This document shows positions 18,067-26,053 of a DNA stretch of 64,000 bases, piece after piece (within the stretch, counting starts at the first letter, position 1; each line of letters opens with the position of its first letter). The position numbers were made by a program, and so were the translations under genes. The DNA is from Paraburkholderia translucens (GTDB lineage: Bacteria > Pseudomonadota > Gammaproteobacteria > Burkholderiales > Burkholderiaceae), in the NCBI RefSeq assembly GCF_020881035.1, contig NZ_JAJITC010000011.1, forward strand, positions 62,001-126,000, given 5' to 3'. The notes under the pieces are model-generated. The model searched no databases and was not told the origin of the DNA. It saw only the letters and a list, made by a program, of their open reading frames with translations.

Positions 18067-18501
18067 TCAGTTCGCCGGCAACACCTGCCCACGAATCTCG
18101 CCCGTCGGATTCTGCGCGGTATAAACGTTGAAGTACCACTGCCCCGCCATCAGATCCGTGACCTGCTGCTCGGTCAGCTTTGCCGTGCCTTTGATCGGGC
18201 TCGCGAGCGCATGCCTGTCGATCGGCACCTGAACCTTCGCGTTCTGGCCGACCGGCGCGGGACCGTGGAAACGCGCGGCGGTGGCCGGACCACTCAAGTC
18301 CTCATAAGTGATGGTCCACTGCAGCGATTGGGTGGACGTGTCGAAGGTGGCATCCAGCGTGCCGTGCCCGTGACTCACGCGTGGCGGCACTTCGCTCGAC
18401 GGCTGAAGATTAGCCTTCAACGCCACCGTATCCGCGAATGCAGCGCCCGAAGCGAGGGCCCATAACACCACGGCCAGATTTAATTTTCGCTGCGAAATCA
18501 T
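18067..18501 (-). CDS. Secreted CHRD domain protein
   Basis: A 144-residue protein with a signal peptide (about residues 1-23, cut near AAFA/DT) and one CHRD domain. Typical CHRD features are LQPSSEVPP near residue 31, GTLDATFD, FHGPAPVGQN near residue 80 and the closing AQNPTGEIRGQV. CHRD domains are found in chordin and many bacterial secreted proteins; the role in bacteria is not known. The ATG at 18501 has GGAG five bases upstream. It looks like a single-gene unit. Confidence 0.9.
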   Translation of the reverse strand: MISQRKLNLAVVLWALASGAAFADTVALKANLQPSSEVPPRVSHGHGTLDATFDTSTQSLQWTITYEDLSGPATAARFHGPAPVGQNAKVQVPIDRHALASPIKGTAKLTEQQVTDLMAGQWYFNVYTAQNPTGEIRGQVLPAN

Positions 18502-18815
18502 GATCTTCTCCGGACATTGACGCGCCCCGGCGGCGCCGTTGTCGGCCGCGCGGAGCCTCCCCATACTAGTGCAAAATCGTTCGAAGCCGGTGAGGCTGGG
18601 GCGGTCCTTTGCCGATGCCGGTTCGGCTCGAACCGGACCGTCATCCAAACGCAATGCTCGACGTGGCACAGTGTGCAATGCGTATCAGTGTTCGCCGAAT
18701 GTGCCTGAAATGCAGGCAGAAAGCGTATCGTGAAACCGCTTTAATCGATTTGGTCGAAAAGTTAATTGCGCGAATTGTAATGAATCAGTGACGCCATTTT
18801 CGGTATTATCCTTTC

Positions 18816-18884
18816 CGCGAGAAGTGACTCCTTCATCGAAGGATGTCTCCAAATGTTTAACGCGGCTTCGGCCGCGTTTTTTTT
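18816..18884 (+). ncRNA. Candidate small RNA with a terminator hairpin
   Basis: The interval holds TCCTTC-ATC-GAAGGA (18829-18843), extended by flanking GAC/GTC, an unpaired AT-rich linker, and then a strong terminator with a TTCG loop and eight Ts. A TATTAT hexamer at 18804-18809 could serve as the -10 element; no clear -35 is seen. No plus-strand gene lies upstream for at least 1.5 kb, so the terminator needs another transcript. The 5' end is a guess. Family not recognised. Confidence 0.4.
18859..18884 (+). terminator. Rho-independent terminator, plus strand
   Basis: AACGCGGC (18859-18866), TTCG loop, GCCGCGTT (18871-18878), with a T-run at 18877-18884. The T-run is on the plus strand only, although both flanking genes are on the minus strand. 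Confidence 0.85.
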
Positions 18885-18951
18885 CGTCCCGATTTTTTCC
18901 CCGACCGTTTGAATCGCTCGCGCGTCTGCGCGGGATCACAGCGCGCTCACA

Positions 18952-21900
18952 TCAGGTAAGCAACGCAGCCTGCTGCTCGATGCCGTCGAGCATCGCCTCG
19001 CATTCGAGGATCAGCGCATGCCCCTCGTCACGTAACTGTTCAGGCGATTTCGCGGTGATGCCGCAGCCGTAGGCTTTGAGCGCTCGCACGAGCGGCGGAT
19101 ACTGCACCACGCTCGCCGCCCCGGTCGCGCGATGCAGCCACTCGCGCAACCGCCCTGCGTCGGCGCGTTCGAGTAACGTCGCAAGCGCGTCGAGATCGTC
19201 GCGCATCGACGAGACGAACGAGCCGAGCAAGGCCTTGACCGTCGCCTCGCTCCCCCACAACTGCGTCATGTGCGAGAGTTCGATCGGCACGAACGGTCCG
19301 GCGCCCACGCTCTGCGGGACCGGCCGCTCGCCGGGCGGCGCCGACGACGTGCGGCCGGACGTTCCCGCCGGCGCAGCCTGCCGCACGCTGTCGGTGCCAA
19401 ACCAGCGGCTGAGGCAGTCGCGCAAGGTGGCGAGCCGGGTCGGCTTGACGAGACTGTCGTCCATGCCGGCTTCGCGGCACAGACTCAGATCGTGGGGCGC
19501 GGTATTGGCCGTGATGCCGAGTATGGGCAGACGCTGCGCGCCGCCGCAACTGGTCTCTGCTTCGCGGATACGGCGGGTCAGTTCGTAGCCCGACAGGTTC
19601 GGCATGTGACAGTCGGTGATCAGGCAACCATAGTTCGTGCGCTCCAGCGCGGCGAGCGCCTCGGCGCCGTCGTTCGCGACGTCGCACGCGAAACCCAGCA
19701 GTGCGAGTTGATGGCGGATCAACTCCTGATTGACCGGATGATCTTCCGCGACAAGAATCAGCCGCCCGCTCGCAATGGCGCGCTCACGATCGGGCGGCGG
19801 CGCGACGCCTTCGGTCGTGAACGGCACGCCTGCCGCGCGCGACGCCGCCGGGGTCATCGATGGCAGCCCCGTTATCGCCGCGGCGCACGCGGCGCCGAGA
19901 CCGCGCCACGAGATCGGGTTGATGCACACGCGCACCTTGTCGTCGAGGATGCGGTAACCCGTCGGGTTCGGTTTTTCGGTCAGCGTGATGACGCGCGTAT
20001 TGGCGCCGATACGCACGGGCAACGTGACGTCCTCGCCGACGAACAGCAGATCCGCGCGGCTGAGTGTGGCAACGTCGCCCGGCGTCGCCGCATCGGGTGC
20101 AAGTCCGCGCACTTCGAGAGCCAGCGCCTCGCCGAACTGAACGAGAGCGTGGCCGATGCGAGGATCAGGCGTGATTACCACGCCGAGTTTGCCGCGCAGA
20201 CCATTGACCGGATAGCGCCGCGCGACGACCGGCATCGTCAGCCGTACGATCATGCTCGTGCCGCGGCCCACTTCGCTGCGCAGCGTGAGCGTGCCGTTCA
20301 TCAGTTCGGTCAGCTTGCGGCAGATCGTCAGCCCGAGGCCCGTGCCGCCGAAGCGCCGCGTGGTGGACGATTCCGCCTGCACGAACGGCTCGAACAACCC
20401 CGCCTGCACGTCCGGTGCAATGCCGATGCCGGTGTCCTGCACGGTCAGGTCCAGGGTCTGCGAATCCGCGCGATCTTCGACGATCGATACGCTCACCCCC
20501 ACCTCGCCCTTCGGGGTGAACTTGATCGCATTGCCGAGCAGGTTGAACAGAATCTGCCGCAGACGCACGCTGTCGCTGCGCAGCGTCGCAGCGACGAGGG
20601 CCGCGATGTCCACGCGCACTTTCAGACCTTTTTCGTGGGCACGCCCGGCCAGCAGGCCGACCGCGTTATCGACGAGCTCGCGCAGATCGATCGGTTCGGC
20701 TTCGAGCGTGAGCCGCCCAGCCTCGATCTTCGAATAGTCGAGCAGGTCATCGAGAATCTGCAGCAGCGCGCCCGCCGACTCGTGGATCATGCCGAGCATT
20801 TCGCTTTGGTCGGTACTGAGCGGCGTGCGTTCGAGCACTTCGACGAGACCCAGCACGCCATTCATCGGCGTGCGGATTTCGTGGCTCATCATCGCGAAGA
20901 AGTGGTCTTTCGCGCGCGAGGCCGCCTCGGCCACATCGCGTGCCCGCGCGAGTTCCTCCGCACGCGCGCGCTCGGCGCTCGCGTCGACCCCATAGCCGCT
21001 CCACACGATGCTGCCATCGGCTTCGCGCCGCGGCACCAACTCGGCCCGCACCCACTTCGGCGTACCGGCGCTTTCCAGGCGGAATTCCATATGCACGGGC
21101 GTGGTACGGCTAGCGGAACGCTCCAGCTCACCAAGCACGAGCGGCCGATCCACCTCCGACACGCGCTGGAAATCGACCCGCGCAAGCCCTGGCGACGCGT
21201 CGTCGGCGCCATCTCCCCCGCCGAGCAGATGGCGCGTGTCGCCGCCAATGTACGGGAACGAATACGCACCGGCCGGCGAGCGCCGCAACTGGAACACGAC
21301 GGCGGGCAACGAGCGCGTGACGTCGAACAGGCGCCGTTCGGTCTCTCGCGCGCGCATTTCGGCACGCCGGATATCGGTGATGTCGACCATCGTGCCGAGT
21401 ACGAACGCCGGCTGTCCGTCGGTGCCCTTGCAGACTCTCGTCCAGAAAAGCCCATGCCGCGACTCGCCCGCGCCGTCCTCGAACTGCAACTCGACATTCG
21501 CGCTGCCGCCGCCGCGCAGAACCTCGCGCGTCATGTCGTCGAGCATGCGGCTGTTCGTGTCGCCCCACGCGCCCACCTCGGCCGTCGTGCGCCCGAGCAC
21601 GGCCTCCCGGTCGAGCCCGCACGCTTTCTCATAGGCTTCGTTGATCGCGATGTACCGTCCGTCCAGGCCTTTCGCGGTGAGCGGATACGGCACCGTCTGC
21701 ATCATCGTTTCCTGGAAGCTGAGTTGCAGTGCAAGCTCGCGCTCGGTCTGCTTGCGCAGCCGGACTTCTCGCTGCAGCAGCACGTAGGCGCGCAACGTGA
21801 CCAGCAGCACGACGCCGATACCGATCAGCACCGGCAGCAGCCGCACCGCGGTCACGCTCAAGATCGCGGTGTCCGGTGCGGCGGGCCTGACCCACTTGCG

Positions 21901-23481
21901 GCGGATGCGCTCCCTCTCAGCCGCCGGCATCGCCTGCAACGCTCGATCGATCAGCTTGACGAGCGGGCTCAGATCCTCGCGCACGGCAAAATACAACGAG
22001 TCCGATTCGCCGAGCGTGCCGAGCACACGGAGTGCGCCAGTGTAGTGCTGCCGCAACTGCGCGTTGATCGCGGCCGCGTTGCCGACGGCCACGTCGGCCT
22101 CGCCGCTCGCGACCTTGCGCAGCGCATCGTCGAGGCTCGCCGCGACGGCGATGTGATCGACCGGCACCGCTTCGAACGCGAGCGGCACCGAACCCGCCAC
22201 ATGCGGTGACATCACGATACGGCACGACGTGAAGTCGTCGAAGGAGCAGGCAGGCGGCACGCCGCTACGCCCCACGATCACCAGCGGATCGCGCTCGTAC
22301 ACGCGCGTATGCTCGGCGCCTTCGAGAAGCGAACCGTGGCTCGACGCGGTGGCCAGCATCGCGAGGTCGCCGCGCTGGAATGCTTCGACGGTGGCGGGCC
22401 AGTCCGCCATGCGCGAGCGGTTGAGCACGATGCCCAGCGTGCTGCTCAGATACGCGAGATAGTCGCCGGTCAGACCGAGGGGGCGGCCGGCGTCGTCGAC
22501 ATAGCTGAACGGCGCCCAGTCTTTGTCGAAACCGATCCGCAACGGCGGCAGTGAACGCAGCCAATTCTGTTCTTCCGGCGTTAGCGTGAAGCCCGACGCA
22601 TCCGGTGCGGGCACCGTGTTGAAGTTGCCGGACAGCCAGCGCTCGCGTATTTCGGCCGCCTCGGCCGGGTTCAGCGAAACGAGCGCGCGGTTCAATTGAT
22701 CACGCAATGCAGTCTGTCGAGGCGCGACGGCAAAGCGCAGGTCAAGCGCCTTGCCAACCGGCTCGAAGGCCACGCGCAGGCCGCGATAAGCCTCCGTGGC
22801 CAGTTCATATTGCACGACCGGCGCGAAGCCGATGTATAGGTCGGCATCGCCGTGCAGGACGGCCGTCAGCGCCTCTTGCGTGCTCGCAAACGAGACGATC
22901 CGCGCGTGCGGAAAACCATCGCGCAACAGACGCTCACGCGCAAAACCTCGCTCGATCGCGATACGCGCACCGGCGAGGTCGGCGGAGTTGGCATAACGGT
23001 TCTCGTCGCGACGCACGACAGCCGACGCGAACCCGCGGAAGTACGGAGCCGTGAAATTGAGGCAGCGTTCGCGCTGAGGCGTGCGTGCCATGCTCATCAG
23101 CAGGTCGACCTGGCCGGAGCAAGCGGCCTCGATCAGCTTGGCCATATCGGCATAGGTCTTCGTCTCGATGATGACGTGCGGCCCCACGAGCGCGCGCAAC
23201 AGGTCGCCGCTGACGCCGGCGGGCCGGCCGTCCTGCTGGATTTCGAACGGCGGCCAGCCGCCTTCGAGCATGCCGACGGTCAATCTGTCGGGAAAGGCAG
23301 CGGGAGACGAGGCTAGAGAGCGGACTTGCACTGCGGAGGCCGCCCAGCCAGAGGCGATCGCGGGCGCCCCCGACTCGACGCCGTTTGGCGCGGCCGGGCA
23401 GATCGCATGCGCGGCGGCTAGCAGACCTAACGCGAGCCAGTGCATCAATGAGTGGCGCAGCGAGTGACGCCCGGCGCTCAC
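18952..23481 (-). CDS. BvgS/EvgS-type hybrid sensor histidine kinase
   Basis: A 1509-residue inner-membrane phosphorelay kinase. Order: signal peptide (1-30), two periplasmic solute-binding-like (Venus flytrap) domains (about 66-285 and 313-531), one transmembrane helix (about 543-567), two PAS domains (about 585-700 and 715-835), HisKA with H867 in MSHEIRTPMNG, HATPase (about 968-1085; DTGIGI and GGTGLGL), a degenerate receiver-like segment (about 1097-1205), a true receiver with D1290 in LITDCHMPN and K1346, and a C-terminal HPt domain with H1450 in WLHRATGAA. It should sense a periplasmic ligand and pass phosphate to a response regulator, most simply one of the three upstream genes. Its start overlaps the aquaporin stop by four bases (ATGA). 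BvgS has the same layout but one PAS domain. Confidence 0.93.
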   Translation of the reverse strand: MSAGRHSLRHSLMHWLALGLLAAAHAICPAAPNGVESGAPAIASGWAASAVQVRSLASSPAAFPDRLTVGMLEGGWPPFEIQQDGRPAGVSGDLLRALVGPHVIIETKTYADMAKLIEAACSGQVDLLMSMARTPQRERCLNFTAPYFRGFASAVVRRDENRYANSADLAGARIAIERGFARERLLRDGFPHARIVSFASTQEALTAVLHGDADLYIGFAPVVQYELATEAYRGLRVAFEPVGKALDLRFAVAPRQTALRDQLNRALVSLNPAEAAEIRERWLSGNFNTVPAPDASGFTLTPEEQNWLRSLPPLRIGFDKDWAPFSYVDDAGRPLGLTGDYLAYLSSTLGIVLNRSRMADWPATVEAFQRGDLAMLATASSHGSLLEGAEHTRVYERDPLVIVGRSGVPPACSFDDFTSCRIVMSPHVAGSVPLAFEAVPVDHIAVAASLDDALRKVASGEADVAVGNAAAINAQLRQHYTGALRVLGTLGESDSLYFAVREDLSPLVKLIDRALQAMPAAERERIRRKWVRPAAPDTAILSVTAVRLLPVLIGIGVVLLVTLRAYVLLQREVRLRKQTERELALQLSFQETMMQTVPYPLTAKGLDGRYIAINEAYEKACGLDREAVLGRTTAEVGAWGDTNSRMLDDMTREVLRGGGSANVELQFEDGAGESRHGLFWTRVCKGTDGQPAFVLGTMVDITDIRRAEMRARETERRLFDVTRSLPAVVFQLRRSPAGAYSFPYIGGDTRHLLGGGDGADDASPGLARVDFQRVSEVDRPLVLGELERSASRTTPVHMEFRLESAGTPKWVRAELVPRREADGSIVWSGYGVDASAERARAEELARARDVAEAASRAKDHFFAMMSHEIRTPMNGVLGLVEVLERTPLSTDQSEMLGMIHESAGALLQILDDLLDYSKIEAGRLTLEAEPIDLRELVDNAVGLLAGRAHEKGLKVRVDIAALVAATLRSDSVRLRQILFNLLGNAIKFTPKGEVGVSVSIVEDRADSQTLDLTVQDTGIGIAPDVQAGLFEPFVQAESSTTRRFGGTGLGLTICRKLTELMNGTLTLRSEVGRGTSMIVRLTMPVVARRYPVNGLRGKLGVVITPDPRIGHALVQFGEALALEVRGLAPDAATPGDVATLSRADLLFVGEDVTLPVRIGANTRVITLTEKPNPTGYRILDDKVRVCINPISWRGLGAACAAAITGLPSMTPAASRAAGVPFTTEGVAPPPDRERAIASGRLILVAEDHPVNQELIRHQLALLGFACDVANDGAEALAALERTNYGCLITDCHMPNLSGYELTRRIREAETSCGGAQRLPILGITANTAPHDLSLCREAGMDDSLVKPTRLATLRDCLSRWFGTDSVRQAAPAGTSGRTSSAPPGERPVPQSVGAGPFVPIELSHMTQLWGSEATVKALLGSFVSSMRDDLDALATLLERADAGRLREWLHRATGAASVVQYPPLVRALKAYGCGITAKSPEQLRDEGHALILECEAMLDGIEQQAALLT

Positions 23482-24224
23482 GAAACGTCACCCTGCCCGT
23501 CCGCCGGCGACGCTGTGGACGCATCAGCATGGCCGTCGAAAAACGAAAACAGCACGCCGGCGGCAATCGCACCGGCCAACGGCGCGGCCCAGAACAGCCA
23601 CAACTGGTCCAGCGCCCAATTGCCGACGAATAGCGCCTGCGCGGTCGAGCGGGCGGGATTCACCGATCCATTGGTGACCGGAATCGACACCAGATAGACG
23701 AGCATCAGACATGCGCCGGTGATGAACGGCGCAGCCGTTGCCAGCTCTTCTCGAACGACGACCAGCAAGCAGGCCGCGACGAACACGAACGACAGCACGA
23801 ACTCCATGACGAGCGCCGAATGCAACGGATAGTCGGCGGGCGAATGCGCGCCGAAGCCGTTCGCCGCGAATTCGCTCGCGGCAAGTTCGAAGCCGGGCCG
23901 GCCGCAGGCGAGATACGCAAGAAACGCTGCTCCGACGATTGCGCCCGCGATTTGCGCGGCAATATAGGGCAACAGATCACGCACCGGAAAACGCTGAGCG
24001 ACCGTGAGGCCGATGGTGACGGCTGGATTGAAATGCGCGCCGGAAATTTTGCCGAAGGCGTAGCTGGCGGTAGTGAGCGCGAGACCGAACGCCAAAGACA
24101 TTTGCAGCGCACCGCTAGCCTGCAGCACGCTCGTGGTGTCCAGCACCGTGCTGGCACAGCCGACGAACACGAGCCATGCCGTACCGACGCCCTCGCTCCA
24201 CAATCGCTTGCTCAAGGCCACCAT
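23478..24224 (-). CDS. Aquaporin (MIP family, AqpZ-like) with altered filter
   Basis: A 248-residue six-helix channel. Both NPA boxes are present: HFNPAVT (66-68) and SVNPARS (189-191). The overall match to AqpZ is clear (LAFGL, SIPVTN, WALDQLWLFW). By alignment with E. coli AqpZ the aromatic/arginine filter is F46, Y177, G186 and R192, where AqpZ has Phe, His, Thr and Arg; the change of His to Tyr and Thr to Gly is unusual and may alter selectivity. The ATG at 24224 has GGGATAGAG before it; longer starts run into repeat-like DNA. Its stop overlaps the kinase start, so the two are translationally coupled. Aqp-like channels pass water; whether this one passes other small solutes is unknown. 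Confidence 0.9.
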   Translation of the reverse strand: MVALSKRLWSEGVGTAWLVFVGCASTVLDTTSVLQASGALQMSLAFGLALTTASYAFGKISGAHFNPAVTIGLTVAQRFPVRDLLPYIAAQIAGAIVGAAFLAYLACGRPGFELAASEFAANGFGAHSPADYPLHSALVMEFVLSFVFVAACLLVVVREELATAAPFITGACLMLVYLVSIPVTNGSVNPARSTAQALFVGNWALDQLWLFWAAPLAGAIAAGVLFSFFDGHADASTASPADGQGDVS

Positions 24225-24331
24225 CTCTATCCCATCCGTCGAATACAAGGCATAGCCGCCGAACGATCGCAAGAAGACGTCTGCACAGGATTTCTTTGAA
24301 CCATCAGTAATCTGGATGACGAAATGACCAC

Positions 24332-24399
24332 GGGGACAGTGCCAGTGCCAGTGCCAGGCACGCAACCACTGGCCGCGGCCCGAATTATTACGTGTCCCC
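24332..24399. repeat. 68-base REP-like element with GGGGACA/TGTCCCC ends
   Basis: The element starts with GGGGACA (24332-24338) and ends with TGTCCCC (24393-24399), an inverted terminal pair. Inside are three direct copies of CAGTGC (24337-24354) and the palindrome GTGCCAGGCAC (24351-24361). This layout resembles GTGCC-rich REP-like or miniature elements seen in betaproteobacterial intergenic DNA. No transposase gene is nearby. Confidence 0.45.
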
Positions 24400-24419
24400 A
24401 ACGCAGCACCAATCAGAAC

Positions 24420-24460
24420 ATTCTTATATCGGACACTTCGAAGTCTTCAGGAACAAGAAT
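24420..24460. promoter_or_regulatory. Imperfect dyad around ACTTCGAAGT upstream of the aquaporin gene
   Basis: A perfect 10-base palindrome ACTTCGAAGT (24435-24444) is nested in a wider pair, ATTCTT (24420-24425) and AAGAAT (24455-24460), with almost the same centre. It lies in the AT-rich gap between the first response-regulator gene and the aquaporin gene. It may be a regulator-binding site for the aquaporin-kinase unit, or an RNA hairpin after the regulator gene; no T-run is present. Confidence 0.35.
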
Positions 24461-24479
24461 TTTTGAGAATCGCAGCGCC

Positions 24480-25124
24480 TCATATCAGCCCGATCTGGGC
24501 GGCGTAACCGATCAGATCGGCTTCCGTTTCCAGTCCGAGCTTGCGCATCGCGCTGCGCTTTTGCGTGCTGATGGTTTTGTCGCTCCGTCGCAGACGCGTG
24601 GCGATTTCGTGCACCGCGAGGCCTCGCGCATAGAGTTGAAACACCTCCCACTCGCGCGCGCTCATCGCTCCGCCGCGCCCGGGCGCCGCAGGCTCGGCAG
24701 CCGCGAGCGCCGCCGTGACCTGCTCCGATAGATGAATGCGCCCGGCGGCAACGGCTTCGATTGCGTCGATCAGGGCGCTCGCGGCGTCTCGCTTGTCGAC
24801 GATTCCGGTTACGCCGATATTGCGTAAGCCCGACAACATGTGCGCTCGCTCGATCATGGTCAGCACGACCACGTGCGGATGCGACTTGCGCCGCAGCAGG
24901 CGACGCAATAGCGGCACCGCACTGCTGTCTCCGTCGAGTCCCGGCATGCCGATGTCCGACACGACGACGTCGCATGCGCGGGCGTCGAGCAGCTTCGCGA
25001 GACCATCGGTGTCGGCCGCCTCGCCGACGATTTCGATATTCGGCTTGTCGAGCAGCAGAGATCGGACGCCCTCACGGACGCAGTCGTGATCGTCCGCCAC
25101 GACGACGTAAATCTTGTTTGTCAT
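24480..25124 (-). CDS. RcsB-like response regulator (NarL/LuxR-type HTH), copy 1
   Basis: A 214-residue regulator. The receiver spans about 1-125, with acidic pair D11-D12, phospho-acceptor D57 in VVVSDIGMPG and the lysine in VDKRD. A LuxR-type HTH (about 148-212) ends with KTISTQKRSAMRKLG, which resembles RcsB (KTISSQKKSAMMKLG). The ATG at 25124 follows a GGAAAAGA site; upstream starts at 25196 have none. It is the nearest of three similar regulators to the aquaporin-kinase pair and the best candidate for its phosphorelay partner, but that is inference. Confidence 0.92.
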   Translation of the reverse strand: MTNKIYVVVADDHDCVREGVRSLLLDKPNIEIVGEAADTDGLAKLLDARACDVVVSDIGMPGLDGDSSAVPLLRRLLRRKSHPHVVVLTMIERAHMLSGLRNIGVTGIVDKRDAASALIDAIEAVAAGRIHLSEQVTAALAAAEPAAPGRGGAMSAREWEVFQLYARGLAVHEIATRLRRSDKTISTQKRSAMRKLGLETEADLIGYAAQIGLI

Positions 25125-25152
25125 TCTTTTCCGTGGCTTTCTTATATTGTCG

Positions 25153-25192
25153 ATCGGCATACCGCACGAAATGTGTCCCCGGTCATGCCGAT
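25153..25192. promoter_or_regulatory. ATCGGCAT/ATGCCGAT inverted repeat upstream of regulator 1
   Basis: ATCGGCAT (25153-25160) and ATGCCGAT (25185-25192) are perfect complements 24 bases apart, 28-68 bases upstream of the regulator start. It could be an operator or a leader hairpin. A GTGTCCCC octamer shared with the 68-base element at 24332-24399 lies in the loop. Confidence 0.35.
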
Positions 25193-25230
25193 ACATTCGC
25201 TGCGCGCCCGCGCAGCAGGTTGCCGCCCCG

Positions 25231-25920
25231 TTAGCGGTTGCTACGATGCCCTTCGGGCACTACTCCATACTCGACCGCGAAACGAAACAATTCAGCGTCG
25301 CTGTTCAGCGACAGCTTGCGCATGGCCATGCACTTTTGCGCGCTGATCGTCTTCACACTACGCCCGAGCTGCAGAGCGATTTCCGTGACCCCGAGCCCCG
25401 ACGCGTACTGCGCAAATACCTCGAACTCGCGGCGAGACAATGTGGCGCGCACGTAGTCGCGCCGTTGCGTCAGCGTGACGTCGGCGAGCATGGCGCGCAC
25501 CGCCGGACCGACATAACACTCGCGCGCCAGCGCCATGACCACCGCCACATGAATCAGATCGATGCGGTCGCGCTTGCTCAGCAATCCATCCACGCCAAGC
25601 GACATGACCTTGCGCAGCGTCGCGGCCTCCGTTTCCATTGTCAAAATGACGAGCGCGACGTTGGGATAGCGCGACTTGAACTGCCTCACGGCTTCGAACC
25701 CGTTGTCGTTGTGCCCTCCCGGCATGTAAAGGTCCATCAGCACGAGATCGCAGGGACTGCGGTCGGCCTCGATGAACAGTTCGGCCACGTCTGCCGCGCG
25801 GCCAACCACCTTCAGGTTGGGATAATTGCCAATCAGATTTTCGATAGCCAGCAGAACCAACGGATGATCGTCCGCGATGATCGTTCGAACAGGCGTGCCT
25901 GATGCAGCCATGAGGTTCAT
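25231..25920 (-). CDS. RcsB-like response regulator (NarL/LuxR-type HTH), copy 2
   Basis: A 229-residue regulator. The receiver has the acidic pair D17-D18, phospho-acceptor D63 in LVLMDLYMPGG and the lysine in LLSKRD. The LuxR-type HTH ends in KTISAQKCMAMRKL, again RcsB/EvgA-like. It lies in the same direction as, and 106 bases upstream of, regulator 1. The two are clearly paralogous but share little outside conserved positions, so the duplication is not recent. The loop after D63 (GGHNDNGFEA) is longer than usual. The start could also be ATG 25911. Confidence 0.92.
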   Translation of the reverse strand: MNLMAASGTPVRTIIADDHPLVLLAIENLIGNYPNLKVVGRAADVAELFIEADRSPCDLVLMDLYMPGGHNDNGFEAVRQFKSRYPNVALVILTMETEAATLRKVMSLGVDGLLSKRDRIDLIHVAVVMALARECYVGPAVRAMLADVTLTQRRDYVRATLSRREFEVFAQYASGLGVTEIALQLGRSVKTISAQKCMAMRKLSLNSDAELFRFAVEYGVVPEGHRSNR

Positions 25921-26053
25921 CGTCTAGCGCTCCACGATACTTTCATTTCCCCACACCTTGTTATGTATGACCGGCGCTCACACAATGGTCGAGCATTTCT
26001 TTTGCGCCAAACGTAAGAACGCTCTGAAATCGACCGAATGACGTTTTCCCGAT

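Larger units (their letters stand above)
18502..18951. other. 450-base intergenic region with an orphan plus-strand terminator
   Basis: Lies between two minus-strand genes. Short open frames here lack ribosome sites and family resemblance. It becomes AT-rich from about 18700. A plus-strand terminator at 18859-18884 and an upstream hairpin at 18829-18843 have no plus-strand gene to serve, which suggests a small RNA (listed separately). Confidence 0.6.

Noticed and set aside
18685..18939. Minus-strand open frame of 84 codons between the CHRD and kinase genes
   Set aside because: Reads through the candidate small-RNA terminator, is lysine/arginine-rich without pattern and has no ribosome site.
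19270..22209. Open frame of 979 codons on the plus strand opposite the hybrid kinase
   Set aside because: Composition typical of an antisense shadow; no recognisable domain; the kinase is intact on the other strand.
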